Translations under genes and position numbers: made by a program
Notes under the pieces: model-generated
What the model was told of the DNA's origin: nothing
What the model saw: only the letters and a program-made list of their open reading frames with translations
Database searches by the model: none
Part shown: positions 7,342-14,936 of the stretch, in pieces
Layout: the number at the start of each line of letters is the position of its first letter
How positions within the stretch are numbered: the stretch's first letter is position 1
DNA from: Methanocorpusculum sp.
GTDB lineage: Archaea > Halobacteriota > Methanomicrobia > Methanomicrobiales > Methanocorpusculaceae
Direction: 5' to 3'
DNA length: 24,989 nt
Assembly: GCA_030539595.1 (NCBI GenBank)
Contig: JAUNXW010000005.1
Span: forward strand, 1 to 24,989

Positions 7342-8133
7342 ATGACGCAAGACACTTCATCGATATCTTCAATAACAATTCTCCCCGGAAAAACACGTGA
7401 CGGCAGTCCCGAGAAGTTTGACGCACTGATAATTCGCCCCGGAGATACACTTTCGATTGTCGGACCTACAGGTTCGGGAAAAACCGCTTTAATCAATGAT
7501 ATAGAAGTCTTTGCCAATTGTGATACCGTAACCTCCCGTAAAATTCTTGTTAACGGTGTTGAACCCGATGAGGCAATGATTCGCGACCCTGCAAAAAAAC
7601 CCATAGCCATGATAACACAGAACACCAAATGCCTTGCTGACCTTAATGTCTGCGATTTCCTCACGATGCACATGCACTCACGTCGTCTCATCGATGATGC
7701 TGTTCTTGAAAAAACCATTGCCATGGCAAATGAATTTACAGGTGAAAAAATCACCGGAGAAATGAAAATGAGTGAACTCTCAGGCGGTCAGACGCGGTCA
7801 TTGTTCATCGCAGACGCCGTTGTAATCTCAGATACCCCGATTCTTCTGCTGGACGAAATAGAAAACGCAGGTATCTTCAAAGACAGAGTCATCGAAATTC
7901 TCCGCGAAGACAAAAAAGCCATCATCTTCGTCACCCACGATCCATATGTTGCCCTGCTTACCGACAAACGCATCGTTATGCGCAACGGAGCGGTTCAAAA
8001 AATTCTACTGCCTGGTGATGAGGAGCATAAAGCACTTGAAAAAATCGCAGCTATGGACGCCGCAATATTTGACCTCCGTGAAAAAATACGCAAAGGCGAT
8101 TTGGTCACTGATGTTGTCGGAGTTATCGCATGA
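7342..8133 (+). CDS. Soluble ABC-type ATPase, first gene of CoM operon
   Basis: A 263-residue single ABC nucleotide-binding domain: Walker A GPTGSGKT (41-48), Q-loop Q93, signature LSGGQ (146-150), Walker B ILLLDE (167-172) and H-loop H199. There are no membrane segments and no permease nearby, so it is probably not part of a transporter. It ends in a short helical extension (about 229-263). It may act like the component A2 ATPases that drive methyl-CoM reductase activation, or energise metallocofactor or sulfur chemistry for the downstream genes; both are inference. It overlaps the GTPase gene by 4 bases. Start chosen from TATA spacing. Confidence 0.85.
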   Translation: MTQDTSSISSITILPGKTRDGSPEKFDALIIRPGDTLSIVGPTGSGKTALINDIEVFANCDTVTSRKILVNGVEPDEAMIRDPAKKPIAMITQNTKCLADLNVCDFLTMHMHSRRLIDDAVLEKTIAMANEFTGEKITGEMKMSELSGGQTRSLFIADAVVISDTPILLLDEIENAGIFKDRVIEILREDKKAIIFVTHDPYVALLTDKRIVMRNGAVQKILLPGDEEHKALEKIAAMDAAIFDLREKIRKGDLVTDVVGVIA

Positions 8134-8837
8134 CAGTAAAAATAATCTCAGTTGCCGGTCCGCCGAGTGCAGGAAAAACATCCGTCATCAAACAAATCAT
8201 CCGCGCTTTGCAGCCACGTCGCGTTGCATATCTGAAAATTGATGTAGTCGCCGCGTTTGAAGATATTGAACTCTCACGCGAGTTCAGTATTCCTACAAAA
8301 AAAGTCTATTCAGGTGACATGTGTCCTGACCACATGGGAATCATGGTTCTCCGCGACGCAGCACTCTGGGCGGAAAAAGAAGGAGCTGAGTACCTTCTCT
8401 ACGAAAGTGCAGGTCTTTGTCTTCGCTGCACTCCTTACACAGTTAATTCGCTCGGTCTTTGCGTAATATCCGCTATCTCCGGAACGCACGCCCCGCTAAA
8501 AATGGCGCCGATGATTTCTTTAGCAGACATCGCTGTCGTTACCAAAATCGACCTTGTTTCGCAGGCTGAAAAAGAAGTATTCCGCGAACGCATACGCGAA
8601 GTTGCACCTGCGGTTGATATAATCGAGACCAACGCCCTGCAGGGAAGCGGACTTAGATATCTGATGAAAAGAATTGAAGCAATGCAGGCTCCGTCAGAAA
8701 AAAACGATTCTCTTCGAGGTGTGCCGCCGCTTGGTGTCTGCACAATCTGCATCGGCAAAAAAGATGTGGGTTGGCAGGAACATTTCGGTGTAATCCGCCC
8801 GCTTGCTTCTCCTGAATCACTCTATCGAGGTGAGTAA
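8130..8837 (+). CDS. HypB/UreG-like SIMIBI GTPase with CxxC motifs
   Basis: A 235-residue P-loop GTPase of the nickel/cobalamin maturation type (HypB, UreG, CobW relatives). It has Walker A GPPSAGKT (10-17), an acidic D39/E44 region after the P-loop and the guanine motif TKID (138-141). Where HypB/UreG carry ENxGxLxCP, this protein has YESAGLCLRCTPY (91-103), placing a C97-x2-C100 pair next to the switch. A second pair, C204-x2-C207, lies near the C-terminus; C65 and C111 are further cysteines. These could bind metal or an Fe-S cluster. No close relative is named from memory. It is coupled by 4-base overlap to the ABC ATPase and followed directly by the Fe-S protein gene. Confidence 0.8.
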   Translation: MTVKIISVAGPPSAGKTSVIKQIIRALQPRRVAYLKIDVVAAFEDIELSREFSIPTKKVYSGDMCPDHMGIMVLRDAALWAEKEGAEYLLYESAGLCLRCTPYTVNSLGLCVISAISGTHAPLKMAPMISLADIAVVTKIDLVSQAEKEVFRERIREVAPAVDIIETNALQGSGLRYLMKRIEAMQAPSEKNDSLRGVPPLGVCTICIGKKDVGWQEHFGVIRPLASPESLYRGE

Positions 8838-8839
8838 TC

Positions 8840-9463
8840 CTGCTTCCGGAAAACAGAAACTGCGGCTTCTGCGGTTTTGTCTCATGCAGTGCGTTTAGAC
8901 AGGCGGTAGCCTCGGGCACAAAAGAACCGTCAATATGCCCATTTTATGAAACAGATTCTGTTGCCGCTGATGAAGATATTCTGCACAAAGCATCTTTTAC
9001 CGGAACAGATATCAGTGCACACCCTTACGACTTTGTTCTTTCTCCGCTTCCAAACGAACCGTCAGCACGAAAGATTGTTCTTCCGTTCAGGTCTGACATC
9101 GTCGAGCGGAAAGGAATATCTGCGGGAGACATTGTAACCGGTCGACCGACAGGTGCGGGATGTCCTGTTCAGCACGTGATATCGGTGCTTGACGCCGACC
9201 CTGAAACCGGTCTCATCACTGGTCACGTTGTAGGTCCGCAGTATTCCCGCAACAACCCTGATGTGATTGATGTTTCCATGTATCATATGATAGGATTTGA
9301 AGGCATCGCCTCACACATTACCCTCACCCCGACCTTCGGCATCCGCCATGCATTTCTGCCAGGATTCTGTATGATGCAGAGAACCCACACAGGTATAGTA
9401 AATATGATATTGGAAAAAGAATACGGGCTTCACATACGCATTGAAGGAGTTGTGATTTTATGA
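8840..9463 (+). CDS. Fe-S protein with CGxCG cluster motif, probable CTG start
   Basis: The reading frame is open from 8834 to 9463 and gives about 207 residues. The N-terminus carries C8-x2-C11-x4-C16-x16-C33 (NCGFCGFVSC...SICPFY), matching the putative 4Fe-4S domain (PF04060 type) of corrinoid Fe-S proteins and RnfB. About 150 residues follow that I do not recognise, with conserved-looking GRPTGAGCPVQHV, GHVVGPQYSRNNPD and PGFCMMQRTHTG. No ATG, GTG or TTG lies in frame before the Fe-S motif; the first such codon is GTG 9176, which would remove it. A GAGGTGA Shine-Dalgarno at 8827-8833 sits 6 bases before CTG 8840. Alternatively GTG 8830 is the start and one base is extra near CCGGAAAA. It overlaps the next gene by 4 bases. 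It may pass electrons to the marker 16 protein. Confidence 0.72.
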   Translation: MLPENRNCGFCGFVSCSAFRQAVASGTKEPSICPFYETDSVAADEDILHKASFTGTDISAHPYDFVLSPLPNEPSARKIVLPFRSDIVERKGISAGDIVTGRPTGAGCPVQHVISVLDADPETGLITGHVVGPQYSRNNPDVIDVSMYHMIGFEGIASHITLTPTFGIRHAFLPGFCMMQRTHTGIVNMILEKEYGLHIRIEGVVIL

Positions 9464-10644
9464 AAAATGTAATTACGGCAAGCGAACTGAAAAGCCGCGT
9501 ACGTTCAGGCAACGCTCCTAAACTCGGTGAGATTGACGCTGTCACCTGCGGCACATTTGGAGTAATGTCTGGAACTGCTGCAATTTTTTCGTTTGCCGCA
9601 GCAGCACCAGGAACATTCAACCGTGCTGAAACTGTCTACCTTAACGGAGTGCCTGCTACTGTCGGTCCGTGCCCAAACGAAAACAACGGCTTTATTGACT
9701 GTATCGTAAACGGTACATCTGTATCGCGGAACAACCGGAGGTACAGCGGCGGTCATCTCTTTGCAGACATGGCGGCAGGGAAAACGATAATTATTGAAGT
9801 GAAGACCGATAACGGTATTCTGACGCTTTCGCGCAATGTCAGAGATTTTTCTACTGCCCGGCTTATAGTGACCCGCGGCGCATTCAAAAATTATACAGCC
9901 TTCGTCAACCGTTCTTCAGAAGATGTAAAAAGTATCTTTTCTGTTCTGCCGTTTTCCCCTCTTGGTGCAGTTGCGACTTTTTCCGGCTGCGGTGAGATAA
10001 ATCCTCTGGAAAACGATCCAACACTGCGGTTTCACTCGCCCGGTACCCGCGTGCTTGTTAACGGTGCGCCCGGTGTTCTGCTCGGCTGCGGTACCCGCAG
10101 TTCACCAGAACATCCGAATCTTTCTGCTGCAGCAGACATTGCTGAAATGGATTCGGATTTGATGGGCGGATTCTCTTTTGCAGACAGTGCGGAGTGCCTG
10201 ACTTCAATTGCAACCGCAATCCCGCTTGAAGACTCGGCAGCACTTGCCGCCGCATCTGTACTTGATGAAGACATTGCTCTGCCTGTAGCAGATGTCTCCG
10301 ACCGTATACCGTTCACATCATCGACCTACAGCAATGCATGGGCGGGTGACCTTCGTCCTGTATCTCATCCAGAAAACTGCACTAACACCTGCAAGGTCTG
10401 TGCTGCTGCGGTCTGCCCGCGATCAGCCATAACCGATGAACGTACAATTACATCAGCCTGCATGGGATGTATGACATGCACTGTTGTCTGTTTACATAAT
10501 GTGTTCACGGGAGATGCGGGAGCATTACGCGCTGCAGACGGCAGCAGATACAGGATTACTCTTAGGCAGTCAGACCGCATCAGAGGAGAGCGGGCGGCAC
10601 TGCGGCTTAAAGAACTTATTGTTTCGGGAGAGTGGAGAGGGTAG
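9460..10644 (+). CDS. Methanogenesis marker 16: DUF39 sulfur-insertion domain plus 2x[4Fe-4S] ferredoxin
   Basis: A 394-residue protein with an N-terminal DUF39/HcyBio (COG1900) domain (about 1-290) and a C-terminal dicluster ferredoxin: C307/C311/C314/C319 and C334/C337/C340/C344. Cysteines in DUF39 contexts are C30 (VTCGTFG), C71, C81, C177 (SGCGE) and C210 (LLGCGT). DUF39 relatives in methanogens convert an aldehyde (aspartate semialdehyde) plus sulfide to homocysteine, with a partner ferredoxin-like protein. Here the ferredoxin is fused. Followed 4 bases later by cysteate synthase and then ComDE, it is a strong candidate for the reductive thiolation of sulfoacetaldehyde to coenzyme M. Family call is good; the specific reaction is inference. 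Confidence 0.88.
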   Translation: MKNVITASELKSRVRSGNAPKLGEIDAVTCGTFGVMSGTAAIFSFAAAAPGTFNRAETVYLNGVPATVGPCPNENNGFIDCIVNGTSVSRNNRRYSGGHLFADMAAGKTIIIEVKTDNGILTLSRNVRDFSTARLIVTRGAFKNYTAFVNRSSEDVKSIFSVLPFSPLGAVATFSGCGEINPLENDPTLRFHSPGTRVLVNGAPGVLLGCGTRSSPEHPNLSAAADIAEMDSDLMGGFSFADSAECLTSIATAIPLEDSAALAAASVLDEDIALPVADVSDRIPFTSSTYSNAWAGDLRPVSHPENCTNTCKVCAAAVCPRSAITDERTITSACMGCMTCTVVCLHNVFTGDAGALRAADGSRYRITLRQSDRIRGERAALRLKELIVSGEWRG

Positions 10645-10648
10645 AATT

Positions 10649-11887
10649 ATGGGTGATTATCTTCTGCGCTGTATTGAAGGCGGCGAAATTCTGCCTGAGC
10701 ATTACACACTTTCCTGCCCGTATCATCCTGGTTTTATCCGCACCGAATATAAAGCGCGGCAACTTAATGTTCATGCAAAAGAGCCCGGGCTGTTCAAATA
10801 TATTGACTGGCTGCCGGTTCACTCATCACTTCCCACACGCGCCGAACCTGTAACATTTGAAAGTCCGCAGCTATCACGCGAACTTGGATTGAAAAATCTC
10901 TATGTTACGTTTACGGGATGGTATCCAAAACGAGGGTGTTTTGCAAAAACCGGTTCGTTTAAGGAACTTGAGGCACTGCCTACGGTGGTGCGGTTAAGAG
11001 AGAACGGAGGCGGCACTCTGGTTGTTGCTTCTGCAGGCAACACAGGCCGCGCCTTTGCCCAGATGGCAGTAGATTTCGGTCAGCCTGTTGTTCTGGCAGT
11101 TCCGAAACGTTCGGCAGACTCAATTTGGACAATTGGCAGCGCAGCAGACGGTCTGATTCAACTGATAGCTGTTGACGGCGACTACAGCGATGCAATTGCG
11201 GCTGCCGATGCTCTCTGCCGCGAACCAGGATATTTCCCTGAAGGCGGCGGTAAAAATATAGCGCGCCGTGACGGAATGGGAACTGTAATGCTGTCTGCAG
11301 CGGTTCATCTGGGTCGTCTTCCGGACCATTATTTTCAGGCAGTCGGCTCTGGTACAGGCGGTATTGCGGCATATGAAGCAGCCATGCGGCTTGTTGCTGA
11401 CGGTCGTTTCGGCAGTATTCTGCCGAAACTTCATCTTGCGCAGAATACACCGTTTACACCTATGGTTTCCGCATGGAAGGAGCGTAGACGTGAAATTATG
11501 CCGTCTGATATGCCGAATGCAAAAGAAGCAGTTGACGTAGTGTCTGCTCATGTTCTGACGAACCGCAATCCGCCTTATGCGGTTTCCGGAGGAGTTTATG
11601 ATGCTCTTTCAGCATGCGGCGGGGATATGTATGCAGTATCCAATGCAGATGCCGCTTCGGCTGCAGCACTCTTTGCAGAGGCTGAAAACGGAACTGATAT
11701 TGACCCTGCGGCAGCAGTTGCATTAGCCTCACTGATTGAAGCTGCAGAAAATGACAAAATAAATCCGTCTGATACGGTTATATTTAACTGCACCGGCGGA
11801 GGATACAATAGGATTTTTGCAGAGTGCGCGCCGGTTAAAGTTCCAGTAAACATAACAATTCATCCGGGAGAAAAGATTCAGTTATGA
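10649..11887 (+). CDS. Cysteate synthase
   Basis: PLP enzyme of the threonine synthase fold that makes L-cysteate from O-phosphoserine and sulfite, the first committed step of CoM synthesis in this group. The 412 residues start at ATG 10649, preceded by a GGAGAGG ribosome binding site. The frame is open further upstream to 10484, but that overlaps marker 16. The PLP lysine is K105 in KTGSFKELEA; SAGNTGRAF and SGTGGIAAYEA supply the substrate and phosphate loops. The short N-terminal CPYHPGF segment resembles the family. I separate it from true threonine synthase by its immediate linkage to comDE (4-base overlap), plus overall resemblance to cysteate synthases. Product drains to sulfopyruvate through an aminotransferase not encoded here. 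Confidence 0.9.
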   Translation: MGDYLLRCIEGGEILPEHYTLSCPYHPGFIRTEYKARQLNVHAKEPGLFKYIDWLPVHSSLPTRAEPVTFESPQLSRELGLKNLYVTFTGWYPKRGCFAKTGSFKELEALPTVVRLRENGGGTLVVASAGNTGRAFAQMAVDFGQPVVLAVPKRSADSIWTIGSAADGLIQLIAVDGDYSDAIAAADALCREPGYFPEGGGKNIARRDGMGTVMLSAAVHLGRLPDHYFQAVGSGTGGIAAYEAAMRLVADGRFGSILPKLHLAQNTPFTPMVSAWKERRREIMPSDMPNAKEAVDVVSAHVLTNRNPPYAVSGGVYDALSACGGDMYAVSNADAASAAALFAEAENGTDIDPAAAVALASLIEAAENDKINPSDTVIFNCTGGGYNRIFAECAPVKVPVNITIHPGEKIQL

Positions 11888-13005
11888 ATGAAGAAGCAGT
11901 TATTCGGATTTTGAAGGATGCGGGCGTAGAATTTGCTGTATCGCTTCCATGTGACAAGAATAAACGATTTACGGCAATGCTGCCAGATGCAATGCACACT
12001 GTTACCCTCGCAAGAGAAGAGGACGGTGTTGGTATATGCTCAGGTCTGGCTCTTTGCGGGCGTCGGGCGGTTCTTTCAATTCAGAGTTCAGGTATAGGAA
12101 ATATGATGAACGCGCTTATGTCGCTTACTTCATTATATAATCTGCCGCTTCCTGTCCTCGCAAGCTGGCGGGGCGTATGTAATGAGGCTATCTGTGCACA
12201 GATTCCATTTAATGAGCCGCTGCCGAAACTTCTGGATGTCTATAAAATTCCGTATCGGATTATAGGTCCAGATAATATTTCAGATATTGCAGAAGTTCTT
12301 GACATCGCTTTCAACGGTAATACACCTGCGGTTGCGCTGATTCTGCCAAGCTGCTGGGGAGATGGCAAACCTACATCTCCTGTTTTATATTCACCCCGCA
12401 ACTTTTCGCAGCGGTCTCTTGAACTTCCAGCATGCGGCTCACCAAAGGCAGCCCGCAAAGAAGCGATTGAAGCATTCGCAGCGGCTGTACCTGCGGATGC
12501 GCTTGTGATTTCCAATATAGGAGTTCCTTCAAAAGAACTCTATGCGGCAAATGACAGAAACGGCAATTTCTATATGCTCGGCAGTTATATGCAGGCTTCC
12601 GCTCTCGGTCTGGGCTGTGCTCTCGGCTGCCCGAAGAAGCAGGTGTATGTGCTTGACGGTGACGGAAGTCTGCTCGGTTCGGCGGTTTTACCTGTCGCAG
12701 CAGCCGAGCAACTGCCAAATCTGCATATTATTGCTCTTGATAACGGTACGTTCGGCAGTACCGGAAATCAAAAGTCGCCTGCGTACGCGGTTGCGGATAT
12801 CGGTCTTATGGCATTGGCTGCAGGTATCAGTGATGTTGTTCGGACTAATTCTCCAAAGGAATTACCTGAATTGCTTGATGCTTCTTTTGTGCATATGATA
12901 ATTAAGCCCGGAAACTCTGATGCTGTTAATATTCCTCTGTCGCCGCAGGAGATACGAATGAGGTTTATGCTTGAAATAGGCGCATTGAAAAATGATATGG
13001 TTTAA
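11884..13005 (+). CDS. comDE: Sulfopyruvate decarboxylase, fused alpha and beta subunits
   Basis: TPP-dependent decarboxylation of 3-sulfopyruvate to sulfoacetaldehyde in CoM biosynthesis. The 373-residue protein joins the ComD-like N-terminal domain (about 1-160; E45/E46 in LAREEDGVGICSGLAL, the PYR-domain glutamate region, and QSSGIGNMMNAL) to the ComE-like domain (about 190-373; GDGSLLGS followed by LDNGTFGSTG, the GDG...N cofactor motif). Phosphonopyruvate decarboxylase is the nearest alternative, but the neighbouring cysteate synthase makes ComDE much more likely. Last gene of the operon; a T7 run follows the stop by 14 bases. Confidence 0.94.
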   Translation: MNEEAVIRILKDAGVEFAVSLPCDKNKRFTAMLPDAMHTVTLAREEDGVGICSGLALCGRRAVLSIQSSGIGNMMNALMSLTSLYNLPLPVLASWRGVCNEAICAQIPFNEPLPKLLDVYKIPYRIIGPDNISDIAEVLDIAFNGNTPAVALILPSCWGDGKPTSPVLYSPRNFSQRSLELPACGSPKAARKEAIEAFAAAVPADALVISNIGVPSKELYAANDRNGNFYMLGSYMQASALGLGCALGCPKKQVYVLDGDGSLLGSAVLPVAAAEQLPNLHIIALDNGTFGSTGNQKSPAYAVADIGLMALAAGISDVVRTNSPKELPELLDASFVHMIIKPGNSDAVNIPLSPQEIRMRFMLEIGALKNDMV

Positions 13006-13018
13006 TTCTCAAAATCTA

Positions 13019-13025
13019 TTTTTTT
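13019..13025 (+). terminator. Poly-T terminator after comDE
   Basis: A run of seven T residues lies 14 bases after the comDE stop, between this operon and the separate marker 14 promoter. It fits an archaeal oligo-T terminator. Confidence 0.4.
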
Positions 13026-13130
13026 CTGAATCATGGATAAATCAATTTCGGAACAATACTTGTCTGATGATTTTTAATCTTTGAGGACAGCACAGTTTAG
13101 CAAACACAATTTTTATCGCGAACCACTCTC

Positions 13131-13146
13131 CGAAACCTTATTTACA
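13131..13146 (+). promoter_or_regulatory. BRE/TATA promoter of marker 14
   Basis: CGAAACC (BRE-like) followed by TTATTTACA is centred about 30 bases before ATG 13171. This supports that ATG over the in-frame TTG at 13081 and predicts a short-leader or leaderless transcript. Confidence 0.5.
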
Positions 13147-13170
13147 AACAAAAACAAGAATACCTATAAT

Positions 13171-14661
13171 ATGACAGCAGGTTTTTTCGATAAGTTCAGC
13201 GCAAAAAAACCATGGATTGTTGAAAGCGTAGCCCCGCCGACAACAGGACACGGTGCGGGAATGCAGGTTCCCGAATACAAATCAAGCCCTTACTTCATTG
13301 TCGCATCCGTTGAAATGGGAAACACAACAACCAAATGCATCCTAACCGGAACAGACTTAAACGACGGTCACTCATACGTCATAAACAAAACCGTTTCGAT
13401 GAGCAGGGATGTCAGAAAGCCGAAAGAAGGCGAGACTGTATTTGGGACAACCCTTGACGGAACAGAACTCACACGCGAATCAGTAACGGAACTCGTAAAA
13501 GACACACTCATCCAGTGCCACAAAGAAGCCGACCTTGATATAAAAACAGAACTCGACTTCGTTGTAAGAAGTACCGGAGTTGTTGCCGCAATGGATTCAC
13601 CCGATCAGGTCGGTGAATTCATTAAAGCCCTTGCAGACGGATGTCTGCTTGCAGGCGTTCCGCCAAAGAAAATGACACCGCCGATGGGAATCAACAGTCT
13701 CCCGCAAAAACTCAGACCGCACAGTTTTGCAGACAAACTTGTATTCACCGGAGCAGTTGCGGGAGTTACTCCGCCTGTCGGTTCAACGGGCGTTGAAATG
13801 GTCGCAAACGAGATGGAAGGAGAACTCGCAATGGCGGGAATCAAAGAAGGTGCGAAGTGGACGGGCGTGGATTTCAGAAACCCGTGTATTTCCATGGACT
13901 TTGGAACAACCCTTGACGGAAGAATCACATCTGACGTTGACCCAAACGCTGAAAGCCCGTTTGCAAAGACCATCGGAAACTTCTGCGGACTTGCCGGAGC
14001 AGTACCTGATGCCATCATCAGAGGAACGGGACTTGTCGACAAAAAGAAAGGAACAGCGCTTGACTTATTCGGTGAACACTGCAAACCCGCATCAAACCGC
14101 TCGTTCAAAAAAGCAAAACCGTACGTTGACCGCTGTATGGAAATCCTCGATATCTGCGAAGTCCCGCGCGACAGAAACCATTTCGGAAAAGTTCCCGTGT
14201 GTGCAGACGTCGCAAAAGATTCAGGCATTGCCTTAATCGGTGTTGACATCGGAAAGAACGGAGACAGGACCGCTGAACTTGAAGCAATAGGCGCTGAACT
14301 TGCAAAGAATGAAAAAAAGGACGTCATCCGCGAAGTAATCGACAGAGTATGTGCAGGAATGGCTTTGAAAATCATCGACCTCTGCGCAGAAAGAAATCTT
14401 GTTCCAAAGAACAGCTCAATAGGATTTACCGGAAGGGCAATTATTTCCGGAAACAAGCCGCAGTATATTTTAGAAGGAGTAACCGAGCGCGGACTTTACG
14501 ATGATGCGGTTGACCATCTTGTTTTCGTTGACGATGGTCTTGCACGCGGCGCTGCATTAATGGGACGCTGTATGAACAGCATCGGTCATCCAAAATGCCC
14601 CATAGGCGGAGTTCGCGGTGGAAAGTGTATAATGTCTAAGAGACAAAAGATAGGGAAGTAA
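13171..14661 (+). CDS. Methanogenesis marker protein 14 (ASKHA-fold ATPase-like)
   Basis: A 496-residue protein that I recognise as the methanogen-specific marker 14 family. It resembles ASKHA (actin/hexokinase/BadF-type) nucleotide-binding proteins: phosphate-1 motif SVEMGNTTTKCIL (46-58), a second phosphate-like segment SMDFGTTLDGR near 240-250, and an adenosine-type motif SSIGFTGRAIISG near 415-428. Such folds drive reductive activation of metalloenzymes (for example RamA-type and corrinoid-activation ATPases), so a role in activating a methanogenic metalloenzyme is plausible but unproven. It is followed after 2 bases by a small acidic gene. Arginine codons include many AGA, unlike the CGN-rich operon before it. 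Confidence 0.87.
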   Translation: MTAGFFDKFSAKKPWIVESVAPPTTGHGAGMQVPEYKSSPYFIVASVEMGNTTTKCILTGTDLNDGHSYVINKTVSMSRDVRKPKEGETVFGTTLDGTELTRESVTELVKDTLIQCHKEADLDIKTELDFVVRSTGVVAAMDSPDQVGEFIKALADGCLLAGVPPKKMTPPMGINSLPQKLRPHSFADKLVFTGAVAGVTPPVGSTGVEMVANEMEGELAMAGIKEGAKWTGVDFRNPCISMDFGTTLDGRITSDVDPNAESPFAKTIGNFCGLAGAVPDAIIRGTGLVDKKKGTALDLFGEHCKPASNRSFKKAKPYVDRCMEILDICEVPRDRNHFGKVPVCADVAKDSGIALIGVDIGKNGDRTAELEAIGAELAKNEKKDVIREVIDRVCAGMALKIIDLCAERNLVPKNSSIGFTGRAIISGNKPQYILEGVTERGLYDDAVDHLVFVDDGLARGAALMGRCMNSIGHPKCPIGGVRGGKCIMSKRQKIGK

Positions 14662-14663
14662 AT

Positions 14664-14924
14664 ATGGCAGACGAAATTACAGACGATGACTTTGATTTAA
14701 TTATTCCTCCGGGAACGCCGAGAACGATTATCCGCGACATTGCGACAAAATACGAAGTTGAAATTGTAAGCGTAACAAGACCTCTGTCTTACGCAAACAT
14801 GGTGAGCGACGAGCGCGAACTTCTTGCTTTCCGCGGAAAGCAGAACGTAATAGAAGAAGCCAATGAATATCTGATAGCCGAGATAAAGAAGTTCATCGAA
14901 AAAGATGAATACGACGACAAATAA
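14664..14924 (+). CDS. Small acidic protein coupled to marker 14
   Basis: I do not recognise a family for this 86-residue protein. It is acidic at both ends (ADEITDDDFD at the start, KDEYDDK at the end). The middle reads like a small alpha/beta fold: IPPGTPRTIIRDIATKYEVEIVSV, then ELLAFRGKQNVIEEANEYLIAEIKKF, resembling a strand-helix-strand-helix unit. It starts 2 bases after the marker 14 stop, so the two are almost certainly co-translated and may form a complex. A T-rich stretch (14930-14935) follows and may end the transcript. Confidence 0.8.
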   Translation: MADEITDDDFDLIIPPGTPRTIIRDIATKYEVEIVSVTRPLSYANMVSDERELLAFRGKQNVIEEANEYLIAEIKKFIEKDEYDDK

Positions 14925-14936
14925 TTTCTTTTTTTA

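Noticed and set aside
9176..9463. Short gene starting at GTG 9176
   Set aside because: The same frame is open upstream to 8834 and includes a clear four-cysteine Fe-S motif, so this is only the C-terminal part of a longer protein.
10484..10648. N-terminal extension of cysteate synthase
   Set aside because: It would overlap the ferredoxin end of marker 16; ATG 10649 has a good ribosome binding site and matches the family start.
13081..13170. N-terminal extension of marker 14 from TTG 13081
   Set aside because: The extension covers the BRE/TATA region and has no protein-like character; ATG 13171 is correctly spaced from the TATA box.
13605..14456. Open frame of 283 codons antisense to marker 14
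   Set aside because: It lies wholly inside a well-supported gene and its serine/proline/phenylalanine-rich product is what codon bias on the other strand yields. No family motifs or promoter.
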